Positions 61,921 to 64,000 of a stretch of 64,000 nt of DNA are shown piece by piece (positions within the stretch are counted from its first letter, which is position 1; each line of letters starts with the position of its first letter). Made by a program: the position numbers and the translations under genes. The DNA is taken from assembly GCF_002865645.1 (NCBI RefSeq), contig NW_020194585.1, forward strand, positions 558,001 through 622,000, given 5' to 3'. The notes under the pieces are model-generated. The model searched no databases, had not been told where the DNA came from, and saw only the letters and a program-made list of their open reading frames with translations. This DNA comes from Hyaloscypha bicolor E. Lineage: Eukaryota > Ascomycota > Leotiomycetes > Helotiales > Hyaloscyphaceae.

Positions 61921-62985
61921 ATAGAGCTTAAAAGCTAATAGTAAGAGATCTAAAGGCACTCTACTATAGTATTAATAAGCTTATATAAAAGGCCCTTTAC
62001 CTAATTAAACTACTTCTTATTTCTATTAATAGCCTCTTAAATTTTAGTAAAAAAGCTCTTATTACTATTTTCTTTATTAGATTTAGTAATCTCAAGTATA
62101 GTATAAATAAAGTGCCTAAAAGCAGACAAATACTTCAAAATAGTTAGAATCTATAAAAGAGAATTAAGAAAAGGAAGCTTATAATATTTTTAGTAATTAG
62201 AAGTTCTATAAGAAAAAGCTATATAATAGAAATATAAGAGATTAAAATAGCTAAATAAGAATAACTAGAAGTATATTTCTAGTAATAAAAACCTTAGCTA
62301 ATAATATTATAGTAAGAACTATTACTTTTGCCCTTTAGAGCAAATAAGACTATATTAAGTTAAAATAAGCTTTAGAATAGTATAAAGAACTTATAATAAC
62401 CTATATAAGGGATCTCTCTAAAACTAGTATAAATAGAACGAGAAATATAAGGCTTTAGTATAGACTTCTTTATTTTTAGTAAAGAAATACTAGAAGTATT
62501 AGAAAATATTATAGAAATCTAAACCTTAATACTTTATTAAAAGTAAGCTTTATATTAATAAGTTAAGAGCTATATTTATAGCAAACTTGCAAGCTACTTA
62601 ATATTATTTAAGGTTAGTAAAAAGTAAAGTAAGAATATATTTTAGGTTAAAAATATCTTGAATTTATAAGCCGGAATTAACTTAATAATAGCGCAAAAAG
62701 AGATAAATACTATATTTATAATAATTAGAAGTTTAGGAAAAGATCTCTAGAAAGATATTAAAGAAAAGCATTTAATTAGAGGCTCTAGAGTTAGTAAAAA
62801 GAAAGAGTTTATATAGGAATTCCCTGGAATTTGGTAATCTGGGAAAATAATATATACTAAGCCTATTTAAATTAGAATATTAATACGGCTCTATAAAACT
62901 CATATATTAGACGAATTTTACTATTTTAAAGCTCTCTAATTAGGTAAAATAGGTAAAACACGATATTATGCTTTTCTAGAGAATA

Positions 62986-63156
62986 TATTATAGTAAGAAT
63001 TATTAAATTAGGGCTAGTATAATTACTTTACTTAGTTAGAATCTATATACTTATTTCCTAAAGCTTTATACTTTACTTAAGCTCTTTTCTAGCTAGTTTA
63101 ATAAACTCTTTTACTATTTAATATAACTCCCTATTTTATAATCTTTATATATATTA
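62986..63156 (+). repeat. Right LTR of Copia element 2
   Basis: Direct copy of 56204-56374, followed by GATTA. Confidence 0.85.
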
Positions 63157-63161
63157 GATTA

Positions 63162-64000
63162 TTTATATAAGATAACCTTATTAATAAATATTATTTTATA
63201 GCTAATAAATAAGTAGAATATTACTAGAAATTTCACTTATATATTAACTAATTTACTAAGAAAGTTAATAAACTAAAGGTAATTACTAGTTAATTTTATA
63301 TAAAGGAAAAACTAGTATAAGAAAAAATAATAAAGTAAAGATATAAGTAAGTAAATATCCAGAAATATTATAGGTTCTTATTAAGAGAATTATTTAGGGG
63401 CTAATACTAAGGCTTCTTTTTGCTTTTAGTCTATAGTAATTAACTATAGCTTATTAGAATTAAGAATTTTACTCTATTTATAAATAAGAATAATTATTAG
63501 ATTAATAATTAGATATTTAATATAAGAAATAAACTAATATAAAACTTTTCTAAATTTAATAATAAACTACTAAAAATTATTTATATAATATAACTAGTTA
63601 CCGGAAATACCCGTAACTTTATTTATAATTAACTAGAACCTAAATTAGTTAGATAGATCTTAATTATTAAATAGATCTTTAAGATTCTCTAATAAGCTTA
63701 TAGTAAAAATAAAGAAATAAAATACTAGGAAATAAAAGAAATATACTAGTACCTAAAATAAAGAAATAAGCTATTTCCGGTATTCTAGGCAAAATTTACT
63801 TATTTAATAATAAAACTAGGAAAATTACTAGATAATTAATATAATAATCTAATAAATAAAATAAATCTCGAACTATTTAAGAGCTTAAGTAATAAGAAGT
63901 TTAATTTATTTAGGGATTTTACTAAGTAATATATAGAATAAGAAAATAGGCTTCTCTTAATTAAAAACTAATAATTCTAAGAAAAATAACTAATAAAAAC
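63162..64000. repeat. A+T-rich transposon relic continuing beyond the window
   Basis: Almost entirely A/T, without open frames; probably the sequence into which Copia element 2 inserted. Family not identifiable. Confidence 0.6.

Larger units (their letters stand above)
56204..63156 (+). mobile_element. Ty1/Copia LTR retrotransposon 2, RIP-degraded (6.95 kb)
   Basis: Two 171-bp LTRs (56204-56374 and 62986-63156) start TATTATA (from TGTTATA) and end TATATTA (from ...TATATCA), flanked by the 5-bp duplication GATTA (56199-56203 and 63157-63161). A tRNA primer site follows the left LTR. A gag-like region with a decayed zinc knuckle (KYYKYPYKKSKN, about 57490) precedes the pol region, with reverse transcriptase and RNase H at the 3' side: Copia order. 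Stops occur every few codons, so no protein can be made. Confidence 0.85.

Overview
The window looks like nuclear DNA of a filamentous ascomycete (Pezizomycotina; the mix of gene families suits Leotiomycetes/Helotiales, but this is an inference). Three things point there: short GT-AG introns of about 40-90 nt, fungus-specific families (PTH11-like 7TM protein, HET-domain relics, FAD monooxygenase, GMC oxidoreductase, choline/amino-acid permease), and blocks of ordinary composition alternating with extremely A+T-rich blocks. The A+T-rich blocks are transposons in which CAA/CAG codons have become TAA/TAG in otherwise continuous frames, the signature of repeat-induced point mutation (RIP).

Layout. 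1-361 is the 3' end of a permease. 2195-4141 is a probable multi-exon secreted Gly/Pro/Gln-rich protein. 4189-7804 is a 3.6-kb Tc1/mariner-type element carrying two convergent decayed genes. 9747-11145 is a small, lightly mutated mariner-like element. 11880-14186 is a dead GMC oxidoreductase. 14508-15574 (minus) is a secreted-protein gene with a premature stop. 15978-18515 is a Fot1/pogo element. 18786-21229 is a Mutator-like element (MULE) with an 8-bp target duplication. 21780-22089 is a small MITE. 22600-24402 (minus) is a decayed MFSD1-like transporter. 25041-28577 is a hAT element. 28683-30220 is an apparently intact FAD monooxygenase. 31493-40709 is a pogo element that contains a Copia retrotransposon (32740-39104) and a MITE (39378-39916). 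40940-41518 (minus) is a small secreted protein. 42131-43200 and 47073-47585 are HET relics. 44648-46344 is a PTH11-like gene with a MITE inside an intron. 48284-53717 is a single-pass membrane protein split by a second hAT element (48861-52419). 54951-64000 is a heavily mutated block holding a second Copia element (56204-63156).

Only about four host genes look functional (permease, FAD monooxygenase, small secreted protein, PTH11-like). They do not form an obvious pathway: no polyketide, non-ribosomal-peptide or terpene backbone gene is visible. The region is best read as an accessory, transposon-laden compartment. Its strongest signals are the precise insertion footprints (target duplications, a preserved splice acceptor, a split but otherwise open reading frame) and the unidentified second gene of the 3.6-kb Tc1-like element. 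I saw no rRNA, tRNA or CRISPR array.
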